A stretch of 64,000 nucleotides of DNA, from positions 1-64,000 of the forward strand of contig CAYQQM010000007.1 in NCBI GenBank assembly GCA_964419605.1. Reading direction: 5' to 3'. Below are positions 45,059 to 53,217 of this stretch, piece by piece. The notes beneath the pieces were generated by a model, which had not been told where the DNA came from, did not search any database, and saw nothing but the letters and a program-made list of their open reading frames with translations. Made by a program: the position numbers and the translations under genes. Numbering within the stretch: the first letter of the stretch is position 1; the number at the start of each line of letters is the position of its first letter. The stretch is from JABFXX01 sp964419605 (GTDB lineage: Bacteria > Myxococcota_A > Polyangia > Haliangiales > Haliangiaceae).

Positions 45059-45132
45059 AGGGCCGGAGTGTACGGTCTTTTTGCGCAAGCGAGGCGGACG
45101 GTGGAGTAGTGAAACGAGAGCCGAAGAACGAC

Positions 45133-45330
45133 GAGGAAGCGGCGAATACATACGAGGGAGCGCTGCGCTACGTACGGTGAGGCGAGGCGGCAACGAGCGA
45201 GGAAGCGGCGAAGGCGGCCTTCGGAGCGCTGCGTCACGTACGGTGAGGCGAGGCGGCAACGAGCGAGGAAGCGGCGAATACGGACGAGGGAGCGCACTGT
45301 TATTTGCGGTGAGGTGAGGCGGGGAGGAGC
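45133..45330. repeat. 66-bp tandem repeat, three copies
   Basis: Units begin with GAGGAAGCGGCG at 45133, 45199 and 45265, giving an exact 66-base period; each also contains a GGTGAGGCGAGGCGGCAACGAG-like part, shortened here. The third copy decays. They occupy the gap between rlpA (45058) and the cytochrome lipoprotein (45412). No spacer variation typical of CRISPR is seen, and the region 45059-45411 holds no gene I can support. Confidence 0.85.
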
Positions 45331-45411
45331 GAGGAGCGCAGCGTACTTCCTGTACGCGAGCACCGCAGCGACGAACCCAACGAAGCCTCACCGCAAAGGA
45401 CAGTGCGCGAT

Positions 45412-47094
45412 CTACCGGAGGCAGGCGGGGCCGAGCGCCCTTCCCGCCTTATCGAGTGCGGCCTTGCGCAGCTTGGCCCCGGTATCGCCGTCGCCCAGTT
45501 TTTTGCGGAGCGCTTCGCCGTGGCCCGGACCGAGGATGTCGCGCAAGTACGCGGTACGCTCAAACGTGTCGGAGTGCTCGCGGGTATGGCACTGGGTTGC
45601 GCACAAGTCGTCGGGGGGAGCGCGCCATACCGCGGCAGGTTTTTCTTCGCCCCCTTTGGCCACGTGGATCGACCCCGGACCGTGACAGGTTTCGCACTGC
45701 ACGTCGCGCAGCGACTCGTTATGGGCAAGGTTCGAGCCTCCCGGTTTATCAAAGCCGGTGATGTGGCAACCGATGCAGTCGTAATCGAACTGCTGGCCGC
45801 GATCGACCAACGTTTTCCACGCATGCGCGTGCGGAGTTTTGGACCAAAATTCGACCGCCTCGCCGTGGCAGTCGCCGCAGGCCTCACCACCAACATATTT
45901 TGGCTGGCCGGGCTTGGGCTGTGCAACCTGCTTGCCGGCGGCCGCTTTGACGTTGGCCTGCCCAGCGGCGGCGAAAAACGCTGTGACTGCGCTTTGGGTA
46001 GGAACGGAGCACGCGAGTCGTTTACTGATGCGAACCTGGTCCAACGTAAAATACGAACCTCGGATCGGCACGACCAGCGGATGGGTCGCCAGCCGGGCGC
46101 GTTCTTCGCTGAGTTTGGCTCGCTCGCGCTTCTTGATCGCCACGAACGCCGCATCGGCCGTGCGGTCGCTCGCGAAGCTCGCCAGTTCCTGATCGCGGCG
46201 CGCCAGCTCCTTGTCGATCGCCGCCAGTCGCGCCGCGCCAGCGGCTGGGCCGATTGCGTCGGAAAGTGGTCCCGATCCGCGCATGAATACTTCGATGCGG
46301 CTTACGATCTGCCCCCGGTTGGCGGGTACCACGAGCCACGTTCCGCCGTCCGAGCCGGAATTCGCGACGAACTCCGCTGCCATCTCGGTCGCATCTGGCT
46401 CCGGAGCATTCGATCCGAGCCCCGCCACAGCGAAATCGACACGGAGATCGCGAATCAGCCGTACCGCATCCTTTTTCGACGCGGCCTGGACGAGCGCGAT
46501 GACAACCTGTGCTCCTTGCGCTCGCAGCTGCGCAATTTGTTCCCGCCCCGCTGGTATCGGGTCCGAAACCGGCACCTTCACCGCGTCGGGGGCAACGATT
46601 CCGAACACTCCTACCTTGATGTTCCCGACGACTTCGATTTTGCCGGGAGTCGCGCCGGCGAAATTGGCGGCGATGCGGGGAAGCCGCAGCTTCTCCTTTC
46701 CGAGCGCCAAATCGGCGGGGCCGATCCCTAAAGCCGCAACTTCGAGCTGGTTCTGATAGATGTCGGCAAGGAGGTCGGCTTTAAGCTCCTCTTGAGCCGA
46801 AAGGTGAGGAGGTACAGGGACTTGTGAGTACAGTAGGGATCCCGAATCCACCACCATCACCGGCCCTTGTGCTCGCGCATCGGCGACGAGCTGCGCAGTC
46901 CGCGAGATGTCGCCTAGGGGGTCCGAGGTGCAGCCGCAAGGACCGATCTGGCCGCGCACCTCTGCGAGCGCAAATAGGGTGAAACTCGGCTTCGTTGGCG
47001 GTGGGGCGGCGCTACCGCCAGCGGCCTCTACGCGTTCATTTCTCGGGGAACAAGCTGCGGCCACAAGCCCCCAGACGGCCAATCGCCGCAACAT
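45412..47094 (-). CDS. lipoprotein fusing a phosphoesterase-like domain to a multihaem cytochrome c
   Basis: A 560-aa lipoprotein (lipobox Cys15, VAAAC). Residues about 40-280 resemble the 5'-nucleotidase/metallophosphoesterase fold (GPCGCTSDPLGDISR, then VVDSGSLLY) but lack the usual Asp-x-His metal ligands. A helical linker (285-335) leads to a cytochrome c554-like domain with CxxCH at 406-410, 440-444 and 467-471 and a CATQCH (CxxxCH) at 498-503. It may be an extracytoplasmic electron carrier. Diverges from rpsP. The ATG at 47094 gives the signal peptide. Confidence 0.82.
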   Translation of the reverse strand: MLRRLAVWGLVAAACSPRNERVEAAGGSAAPPPTKPSFTLFALAEVRGQIGPCGCTSDPLGDISRTAQLVADARAQGPVMVVDSGSLLYSQVPVPPHLSAQEELKADLLADIYQNQLEVAALGIGPADLALGKEKLRLPRIAANFAGATPGKIEVVGNIKVGVFGIVAPDAVKVPVSDPIPAGREQIAQLRAQGAQVVIALVQAASKKDAVRLIRDLRVDFAVAGLGSNAPEPDATEMAAEFVANSGSDGGTWLVVPANRGQIVSRIEVFMRGSGPLSDAIGPAAGAARLAAIDKELARRDQELASFASDRTADAAFVAIKKRERAKLSEERARLATHPLVVPIRGSYFTLDQVRISKRLACSVPTQSAVTAFFAAAGQANVKAAAGKQVAQPKPGQPKYVGGEACGDCHGEAVEFWSKTPHAHAWKTLVDRGQQFDYDCIGCHITGFDKPGGSNLAHNESLRDVQCETCHGPGSIHVAKGGEEKPAAVWRAPPDDLCATQCHTREHSDTFERTAYLRDILGPGHGEALRKKLGDGDTGAKLRKAALDKAGRALGPACLR

Positions 47095-47176
47095 GCGAGT
47101 TGATATAGCACGTTGACAGGCTCCGCATGTCTCGGTAGATATGCAGCCTGTCGAAACTCGACCGCTTGAGGAACTC

Positions 47177-47428
47177 ATGGCCGTAGCGCTCCGCATGTCA
47201 CGTCAAGGTAAGAAGAAGTCGCCGTTTTATCGCATTGTCGCCGCCGACAAGCGCAAAGCACGCGACGGAAAGTTCATCGAACTCTTGGGGACGTATCATC
47301 CCGTCACCAAGGTGCTCAAGTTGGACAACGAGCGCTATGAAAAGTGGATGAAGGTCGGGGCGCAGCCGAGTGGCTCGCTCGCGGCGATCGTTCGTCGCAC
47401 CGCCCGCGCCGCTTCGGCAAAGGTGTAA
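47177..47428 (+). CDS. rpsP: 30S ribosomal protein S16
   Basis: An 83-aa S16 (ALRMSRQGKKKSPFYRIVAAD is the family's N-terminal pattern). It binds 16S rRNA early in 30S assembly. ATG 47177 is chosen over an upstream in-frame start because it gives the usual length and follows a GAGGA site. It heads the canonical rpsP-khpA-rimM-trmD-rplS operon. Confidence 0.95.
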   Translation: MAVALRMSRQGKKKSPFYRIVAADKRKARDGKFIELLGTYHPVTKVLKLDNERYEKWMKVGAQPSGSLAAIVRRTARAASAKV

Positions 47429-47433
47429 TCGCA

Positions 47434-47721
47434 ATGCCTGGTCCAGCAAGCGATGACGGGGCGGCGAGGGAGCCCAGGGAAGGTCCTGATCTCGAGGAGC
47501 TAATCCGCTACGTAGCCGTGAATCTCGTCGACAGCCCTGATGAGGTTCATGTCGAACTCGTCGAGGAAAGCGCGGCAAATGTGTATGAGCTCGAGGTTTC
47601 TGAGTCCGATCTCGGCAAGATCATCGGCCGCGGCGGCAAGACGGCGCGGGCACTGCGCACGATCGTCCAAGCCGTGGCGCCCCGATCGCGCAAGCGCACG
47701 CTGGTCGAGATTCTCGAATAA
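47434..47721 (+). CDS. khpA: KH-domain RNA-binding protein KhpA
   Basis: A 95-aa single KH-domain protein with the GKIIGRGGKTARALR RNA-binding loop. It begins five bases after rpsP. Compared with typical KhpA (about 76 aa) it has an extra acidic N-terminus. It is thought to act as a general RNA chaperone, often with KhpB. Confidence 0.92.
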   Translation: MPGPASDDGAAREPREGPDLEELIRYVAVNLVDSPDEVHVELVEESAANVYELEVSESDLGKIIGRGGKTARALRTIVQAVAPRSRKRTLVEILE

Positions 47722-47734
47722 CCAGGGTAGGGGG

Positions 47735-47866
47735 ATGACCTGCACCTTGACCATGCTCGTAAGCGACGAGGTCAAAATCGCCGAGGTCGAGGGTGGAGTC
47801 GACGACAAGGTCAAACCTATCGGTCGTGGACCGCGGTCGTTTTTCAGCCCACTTGCTGACGCGTAG
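47735..47866 (+). CDS. possible 43-aa small protein between khpA and rimM
   Basis: The frame reads MTCTLTMLVSDEVKIAEVEG and continues to a stop at 47866. It sits 13 bases after khpA and nine before rimM, with an AGGGGG site just upstream, so it fills an otherwise unusually long gap in a compact operon. No homologue is recognised. Confidence 0.4.
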   Translation: MTCTLTMLVSDEVKIAEVEGGVDDKVKPIGRGPRSFFSPLADA

Positions 47867-47875
47867 TGAGCGGCA

Positions 47876-48394
47876 TTGCGTACGACCCGCGTTGAGATCG
47901 GCGGCGTAGCGCGGCCCCATGGGATCCGCGGCGAAGTCGTCGTTGTCACGCACGACCCAAATTCGACTACGCTCGGCGAGGTGGCGACGATCTATGTGGG
48001 GCACGACCAGAGATCTGTGGCGGCCGCCCGGTTTACGCATCGCGGTTGGCTGGTTTTGCTCGAAGGAATCGCGACCCGCAACGACGCCGAGCGTCTGCAA
48101 GGCTTGCCCGTGAGCGTCGATCGCAGCGCGCTGGCACTTGAGCCCGATGACATTTTGCTCGCAGACCTCATCGGTTGCGATGTCCACAGGTTGGACGGTT
48201 CGCCCTGGGGAGTGGTCGCCAGCGTCGATAGCGGTGACCACCAGGACATGCTCGTGATTCATTGCGACGGGGTCGAACGGTTGTTGCCGCTGGTCGACGC
48301 GTACGTATCGGGCATCGACCTCGAACGCGGCGTCATTACCGTCGATCCCCCCGATGGACTTCCCGAGTCGCCGATTCGCGGAGCCCGCCGTTGA
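47876..48394 (+). CDS. rimM: 16S rRNA processing protein RimM
   Basis: A 172-aa RimM: N-terminal beta-barrel (GGVARPHGIRGEVVV) and C-terminal PRC-barrel (DILLADLIGCDVHRLDGSPWG). It assists maturation of the 30S head and binds S19. Start is a TTG at 47876; no ATG is available near the conserved region. Its TGA overlaps the trmD start (TTGA). Confidence 0.93.
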   Translation: MRTTRVEIGGVARPHGIRGEVVVVTHDPNSTTLGEVATIYVGHDQRSVAAARFTHRGWLVLLEGIATRNDAERLQGLPVSVDRSALALEPDDILLADLIGCDVHRLDGSPWGVVASVDSGDHQDMLVIHCDGVERLLPLVDAYVSGIDLERGVITVDPPDGLPESPIRGARR

Positions 48395-49662
48395 GGTTTA
48401 CGGTGGTGACGATCCTGCCGGAGCTGATCGCTCCGTCGCTTGCCGCCGGCGTGGTGGGACGCGCCTGCACTGCGGGAACGATTTCGGTGGGCACCGTGAA
48501 TCCGCGCGATTTCACGCATGATCCCAGGCGGACCGTCGATGACACCCCGTTTGGCGGGGGCCCGGGCATGGTGATGAAAGCGGAGCCGCTGGTTGCGGCG
48601 ATTGCTAGCGCTGGCCATGGCCACCGCGTTCTGCTTTCACCGTCCGGTGCAGCGCTGACCCAGGCGCGGGTGCGCGAGCTCGCCGCGATGGATCATCTCG
48701 TCTTGGTGTGCGGTCGCTACGAGGGAGTCGACCAACGCGCGATCGACCTCGGGATCGACGAAGAGCTGTCCCTCGGCGACTTTGTACTGTCGGGCGGCGA
48801 GCTGGCCGCACTCGCGATCGTCGACGCCGTCGCCCGCTGTGTTCCCGGTGTACTCGGCGCGGCGGAGTCGACGGAAGAGGAGTCGTTTAGCGCCGGTGTG
48901 CTCGAGTACCCGCACTACACGCGCCCAGCTTCGTTCGACGGCCATGCCATACCTACGGTTCTGTCGTCGGGAAACCATGCTGCGATTGCCGCATGGCGGC
49001 GTCAGCAATCGCTCGTCCGCACTGCCGTCCGGCGGCCCGATCTATACAAGCGCCTGCGCCTTAGCCCAGCCGATGTTGCACTCGCTCCGCCGCTAGCGCA
49101 TCGAACCCACCTTGCGTTAGTGCACTACCCCGTTGTCGATCGCAGCGGCGCAATCATCACGACCGCGCTGACGAATCTCGACGTTCACGACCTCGCGCGG
49201 TCGGCCATGACGTACGGGCTCGCGGCGCTTCACATCATCACGCCGGTGGCCTCACAGCGGGAAAAAGCCGAGCACATTGCGGCGGTTTGGAGCGCAGACG
49301 AGGACGGTGACCACCGCTCGCGCGCGCTTGCCTTGGTGCGCACGCAATCGTCGATCGAAGACGCGATTGCGGCGATTGGCGCCGAGTCCGGTCGCGAGCC
49401 CACTCTAGTCGCCACGTCGGCGCAAGCTAGCTCGTTTCCAGGCGCCGCCCGCGCAACCCCCGGTCGGTTGCTATCGGAAGCGGCTGCAGACCCTTCGCCG
49501 CTGCTGATTTTGCTGGGCACGGGGTGGGGACTGGCTGACTCAAAAATTCCCGTTGTTTCTAAAGTACTTACGCCAATTGAAGGCGACTCCGCGTGGAACC
49601 ATTTGTCCGTTCGGTCCGCCGGAGCGGTGCTGCTGGACCGACTCTTCGGTCGAGCTGCTTGA
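48391..49662 (+). CDS. trmD: TrmD tRNA m1G37 methyltransferase fused to a second SAM-dependent RNA methyltransferase domain
   Basis: A 423-aa protein. Residues 1 to about 235 are TrmD: FGGGPGMVM, the knot loops LVCGRYEGVDQRAID and SLGDFVLSGGE, methylating G37 of tRNAs. From about 240 onward a separate domain (LALVHYPVVDRSGAIITTAL, then LGTGWGLADS) matches the Methyltrn_RNA_4 type SPOUT-like family, usually a separate gene beside trmD. The start is a TTG overlapping the rimM stop. Confidence 0.9.
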   Translation: MRFTVVTILPELIAPSLAAGVVGRACTAGTISVGTVNPRDFTHDPRRTVDDTPFGGGPGMVMKAEPLVAAIASAGHGHRVLLSPSGAALTQARVRELAAMDHLVLVCGRYEGVDQRAIDLGIDEELSLGDFVLSGGELAALAIVDAVARCVPGVLGAAESTEEESFSAGVLEYPHYTRPASFDGHAIPTVLSSGNHAAIAAWRRQQSLVRTAVRRPDLYKRLRLSPADVALAPPLAHRTHLALVHYPVVDRSGAIITTALTNLDVHDLARSAMTYGLAALHIITPVASQREKAEHIAAVWSADEDGDHRSRALALVRTQSSIEDAIAAIGAESGREPTLVATSAQASSFPGAARATPGRLLSEAAADPSPLLILLGTGWGLADSKIPVVSKVLTPIEGDSAWNHLSVRSAGAVLLDRLFGRAA

Positions 49663-49713
49663 CGCGGACCGGCGTTCTCCCGTAGAACCCTGCGTCCCTA
49701 TCAGGGTTTGCGT

Positions 49714-50199
49714 ATGAATGCTCAGCAGATTCTCGACTCGATCAATCACGACCAACTTCGCGCCGGTGGGCTTCCCCAATTCCGGCCCGGCGATTCGGTC
49801 AAAGTGTGGGCCAAGATTCGCGAAGGCGAAAAGACCCGCTTGCAGGCCTTCGAGGGAGTTTGCATCCGTCGCGTGTCGAAGGGAGCGCGGTCGACATTTA
49901 CCGTCCGCAAAATCTCTTACGGTGTCGGCGTCGAGCGAATTTTCCCCGACAACTCGCCGAACATCGACAAGGTCGAGGTGCTAGCCCGAGGCCGCGTGCA
50001 CCAGTCCAAGCTGTATTACCTTCGCGATCTATCCGGGAAAGCGGCGCGCATCAAAGAGCGAGACAACACCGGCAATGCCGCCGCAGCAGCAGCGACCGCG
50101 GGTGCGGCAGATGCTCAGCCTGGCGCGACCGGCGACGAAGTCGCAGCTGCGACCGAAGCAGCCCCCGCCAAGCCCAAGTCTCGGTCGAAGAAAAAGTAG
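49714..50199 (+). CDS. rplS: 50S ribosomal protein L19
   Basis: A 161-aa L19 (FRPGDSVKVWAKIREGEKTR, then VRKISYGVGVERIFP). It sits at the subunit interface. The core ends near residue 115; a 45-residue Ala-rich tail ending in a Lys/Arg cluster (SRSKKK) is extra and probably disordered. ATG 49714 is preferred to a TTG two codons upstream. Last gene of the rpsP operon. Confidence 0.94.
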   Translation: MNAQQILDSINHDQLRAGGLPQFRPGDSVKVWAKIREGEKTRLQAFEGVCIRRVSKGARSTFTVRKISYGVGVERIFPDNSPNIDKVEVLARGRVHQSKLYYLRDLSGKAARIKERDNTGNAAAAAATAGAADAQPGATGDEVAAATEAAPAKPKSRSKKK

Positions 50200-50557
50200 C
50201 CGACCCTTTCAGTCTCTTCATCCTCAGCCGCCGCGGCTTCATCTCTGATCTCGTGACGTCGCCGCGACCATCCGACCGCGGGATGTTGCGGTACTCTTGA
50301 CTGCATAGATCAGGTTCTGCCGTTTTTCCAACTTCACTGCGGCCGGTTCGAGATCTTCCCTATACGGACTTTCTCCGGCAGCTCTTCGAGGCCAAGCTGC
50401 TGTAAACTCGACCGGGTTTGCGCGTCTGGGTGGCGCGGCTTCGTGTGAAACATGTCACATTCCTGGTGCTTACAGCGCCCATTGCAGGTGTCTCGTGGCC
50501 CCTCCACGCGGAACAAAGGGTAGACATGGGCCCCCGCGAGCGTAAAATAGCGACACC
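50200..50557. other. intergenic region between rplS and the 580-aa gene
   Basis: About 360 bases with no gene or clear terminator. The notable content is the CRP-type palindrome at 50444-50459. Confidence 0.5.
50444..50459. promoter_or_regulatory. CRP-type binding site (perfect consensus)
   Basis: TGTGA-AACATG-TCACA matches the CRP consensus TGTGA-N6-TCACA exactly. It is centred about 106 bases before the ATG of the 580-aa protein, a plausible activator position. No CRP-family gene is in the window. Confidence 0.5.
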
Positions 50558-52300
50558 ATGAGTTTCGGTTCCGCCGTCGCAGAGCGCTCGCAAAAGGGTG
50601 AATCGCCAGGGCACGAGGTCGTCTCGCCCCCGGTGAAGGTGGGAGGCGAATCGCTGGTTCAAAGGGACGCTTCGCGCACTGCCGTTTCTTTGATGCAGTC
50701 CGGTACTGGGTCCGACGGAGTGCGACGCGAGAGAACCCCCGCGGAGATTGAGGCTGAGATCAAAAGGGACCATAAGATTCGGCAAGAACACCTGTCTTCC
50801 TCTCTTTCGGGAAAGATTTTGGTTTCGGGCGAAGATCCTCGGCCCAAAGGCCTGAGACAGGCGCATGAAGAACTTGAAAAAGACGACCTGTTTTGGATGA
50901 AGTACCTCCTCGGAGGCTCCAGTGCTCTCCAGAGCTTCCTAAACGATGTCTTGGGCGGGACACGGTTGCTCCATTTCCAAGTGCTCGAAGCCACGATTAG
51001 AGACCAAGATTTCTTTTTGCCGTGGGCTGACCGGCTGGACAACATGGTCGCGGTTATCATGCTCGCGCAGAGGGTTTGGTTTGAGGGAAATTGGGCGAAT
51101 GGGTACCTGAAGCAAGCGACAAGCTGGAGCGACCTTAACGCCCGAATGACTTCGCAGATGGCGTCTGCGGGATCCGGGTCGTCGACCGCAGGATTGCAGG
51201 CTATGCAAGCAAGGCTCAATGGGCTTCAAGTGCTCGCTGGCTTGGGTAGGGGAGTGCGGTCGGGCAGCGCGATGGCATCGGTGCATACTGCGAACGACGG
51301 ATGGAAGACGGCACCCGAACCACCGCCGATAGCGCAGGCTGACGCTGCGAAGCCAGGCGGTCAGTCTGGAAACGTCGCTGGCAACGTCGCTAGCAACTAC
51401 ACAGTCACGCAGGAAGCCACGAGAGCACAAACGATTGCCAAACTGAACGGATCCGCAACGGCCACTACGGTTGCCAATGCCCCGCCAGAGAGAACCGCGC
51501 TTGAGACTGTTGGCCACTACGCAATGTTGACAGCCTTGGCGCCACTCGCTGGGGCGTATCATCTCCTCAGCGGTGGGGGGCACGACTGGAGTGGCGGGAT
51601 GGCAGACGAAGCTAAAGGGATGCCGGGGGATTTTACCACGAACCTGGAGAAGGTCCAAGATCGGAGGACGGCAGCCTGGGAAGAGCGCGAGCGGGCCCAG
51701 GCAGGGTCGATGCAATCGGAGATTCCAGCGACGCTAAATCTTTATGAATGCCCTATGTCCGAAGGGACACTAGCCAGGCTAATGCAGATTTGGAACAAGG
51801 GATGGTGGTTTAACTACGGAGAAGCTGAGCTGGCTCAGATCCGCGAGTTTCGGGGCATGTTGAGCGCTATAAACGCCAAGTATAAGCATTTGACTGATGT
51901 TGAATTCCGAAAACCGAGGACTGCGGAATCCGCGGCTGCTTTTAGCTGGTATGACAACGCGGGGACCTGGGTGCACCTCTGGGCGGGTAGGCTCGAGCGT
52001 GGGCTGGAGCTTTGGGGTGGCGCTCGCGGCGCTACCATTCGCCGAATCGGCCCGAACGCGAAAAACTGGTCGCAGCTTGAAGCAGCGATGAAAGCAAAGG
52101 TCGAGGCTGACGCAGCCAAACCTGAGGGGTGGTTTGGACTATCCGATGCGCAAGATGCCGTCGTAGACGCGAAGCGGGGTATCGAGAACTTTGTAGCCTT
52201 AAATCGTGAAGGCCCACACGACTACCACAAAGAAGAGTGGGCGTTGACCAAGGACTCGGGTTCAAACAATCGATCGGGCAAGCTGTTGCCCCAAGTCTAG
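50558..52300 (+). CDS. unrecognised 580-aa protein
   Basis: I do not recognise a family. The N-terminal 80 residues are polar and low in structure, then a helical region with aromatic-rich segments (FWMKYLLGGSSALQSFLNDV), a Gly/Ala/Thr-rich linker (about 220-310), a hydrophobic stretch (HYAMLTALAPLAGAYHLLSG) and a Trp-rich C-terminal region (IWNKGWWFNYGEAELAQIRE). No signal peptide or catalytic motif is evident. Its base composition looks slightly less GC-rich than the ribosomal operon before it, and it borders toxin-antitoxin genes, so it may be an accessory or effector-type protein. Confidence 0.7.
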   Translation: MSFGSAVAERSQKGESPGHEVVSPPVKVGGESLVQRDASRTAVSLMQSGTGSDGVRRERTPAEIEAEIKRDHKIRQEHLSSSLSGKILVSGEDPRPKGLRQAHEELEKDDLFWMKYLLGGSSALQSFLNDVLGGTRLLHFQVLEATIRDQDFFLPWADRLDNMVAVIMLAQRVWFEGNWANGYLKQATSWSDLNARMTSQMASAGSGSSTAGLQAMQARLNGLQVLAGLGRGVRSGSAMASVHTANDGWKTAPEPPPIAQADAAKPGGQSGNVAGNVASNYTVTQEATRAQTIAKLNGSATATTVANAPPERTALETVGHYAMLTALAPLAGAYHLLSGGGHDWSGGMADEAKGMPGDFTTNLEKVQDRRTAAWEERERAQAGSMQSEIPATLNLYECPMSEGTLARLMQIWNKGWWFNYGEAELAQIREFRGMLSAINAKYKHLTDVEFRKPRTAESAAAFSWYDNAGTWVHLWAGRLERGLELWGGARGATIRRIGPNAKNWSQLEAAMKAKVEADAAKPEGWFGLSDAQDAVVDAKRGIENFVALNREGPHDYHKEEWALTKDSGSNNRSGKLLPQV

Positions 52301-52333
52301 CTAGCTACCGAAACGGCGCTGGGCATCTGCGCC

Positions 52334-52735
52334 TCATCGGATCGGTGGCATCAACGTGCGGATCAAATTTCTGCCGTGGATGCGATAGCGGCTGAAGTCT
52401 TTTCGATCGATCGTCACCACGGTGGCTGGATGATGCATCTCGGCCATTGCGACCACACAGGCGTCGGCAAAATCCATCGGCGCAAATTTGTCCATTAGAT
52501 TCGAGATGCGCGTGCGCTGTTCCTCGGCCGAGAACGCCACGACGAGGTCGTTGGCCTTCCAAGCGGACAGCAAGGGAGTCGGTTGGGTCAAAAAATGGAA
52601 GCACTCGGTGAGAACCGCTTCGCATACGAGGAATGGAGCCGGGAGCGTCTCTAGCGTCTTTACGGACCAAGCGTGGAACGGGTCCTTGCGATCGAGAAGC
52701 GCGACCAGGGGACCGGAATCCACGATGACGTTCAT
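52334..52735 (-). CDS. vapC: VapC-type PIN-domain toxin
   Basis: A 133-aa PIN ribonuclease. Acidic active-site residues are seen in VIVDSGPLVALLD (Asp6), an internal Glu in LVCEAVLTE, MDFADACVVAMAE and TIDRKDF. It would cleave RNA, commonly tRNA. Its ATG overlaps the antitoxin stop as ATGA. Converges on the 580-aa gene. Confidence 0.88.
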   Translation of the reverse strand: MNVIVDSGPLVALLDRKDPFHAWSVKTLETLPAPFLVCEAVLTECFHFLTQPTPLLSAWKANDLVVAFSAEEQRTRISNLMDKFAPMDFADACVVAMAEMHHPATVVTIDRKDFSRYRIHGRNLIRTLMPPIR

Positions 52736-52965
52736 CGCTTTCGCCGAAACGATGCGCGAATCGCCGCGTTGGTCGCCGACACGCCCGATCCGCGCACTGA
52801 TCCAGCAGCGGCCAACAACGTGGTGGCACGACGAGGTTCGTGCGCAAGCCAGCTGCTAACCGCTTCGCGCACGATAGTGCTGACCGCGCGATGGGTTCGG
52901 TGCGCGGTTGCTTCTAGCCGGCGGTACGTGACCGGATCCAACCGTACCGAAAGGATGTGTGACAT
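52732..52965 (-). CDS. vapB: VapB-type ribbon-helix-helix antitoxin
   Basis: A 77-aa protein starting HILSVRLDPVTYRRLEATAH, an RHH DNA-binding motif, with a C-terminal toxin-binding tail. ATG 52965 is preferred to the long upstream frame. It is coupled to the PIN toxin by ATGA. Confidence 0.85.
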   Translation of the reverse strand: MSHILSVRLDPVTYRRLEATAHRTHRAVSTIVREAVSSWLAHEPRRATTLLAAAGSVRGSGVSATNAAIRASFRRKR

Positions 52966-52981
52966 GTTGATACAATACAAC
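52966..52981. promoter_or_regulatory. operator candidate of the VapBC operon
   Basis: GTTG-N8-CAAC directly before the vapB start codon, in an AT-rich stretch where the promoter should be. Antitoxins of this family repress from such sites. Confidence 0.35.
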
Positions 52982-53187
52982 ATACACCGTCCGATGACAA
53001 ACACGCACGTTGCCCTCAGGTGCGGCTGACTCGGCTTCCCCAACCAGTTGGATAGCTGCGCTCCTATACGATGAGATGACCTACATCGTACTGCTTGAAG
53101 GCTAGCGCAAACCACGGCAGGCCTGCGGCCGCCCAGCATGCGGCGCGCAATTTGTGCCTCCGCCGGCGTAGCCAAATCGACTTGTTA

Positions 53188-53216
53188 ACACCCATTTTTA
53201 CGGTAAAATTGGGTGT
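53188..53216. promoter_or_regulatory. 29-bp near-perfect inverted repeat at the start of the DUF4143 ATPase gene
   Basis: Arms ACACCCATTTTTA and TAAAATTGGGTGT pair at 12 of 13 positions around a CGG loop, ending one base before the ATG. It could be an operator or a hairpin that hides the start. Confidence 0.6.
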
Positions 53217-53217
53217 A

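Noticed and set aside
45133..45330. Considered as a CRISPR array
   Set aside because: Units of 66 bases repeat along their whole length with no unique spacers, and no cas gene is nearby.
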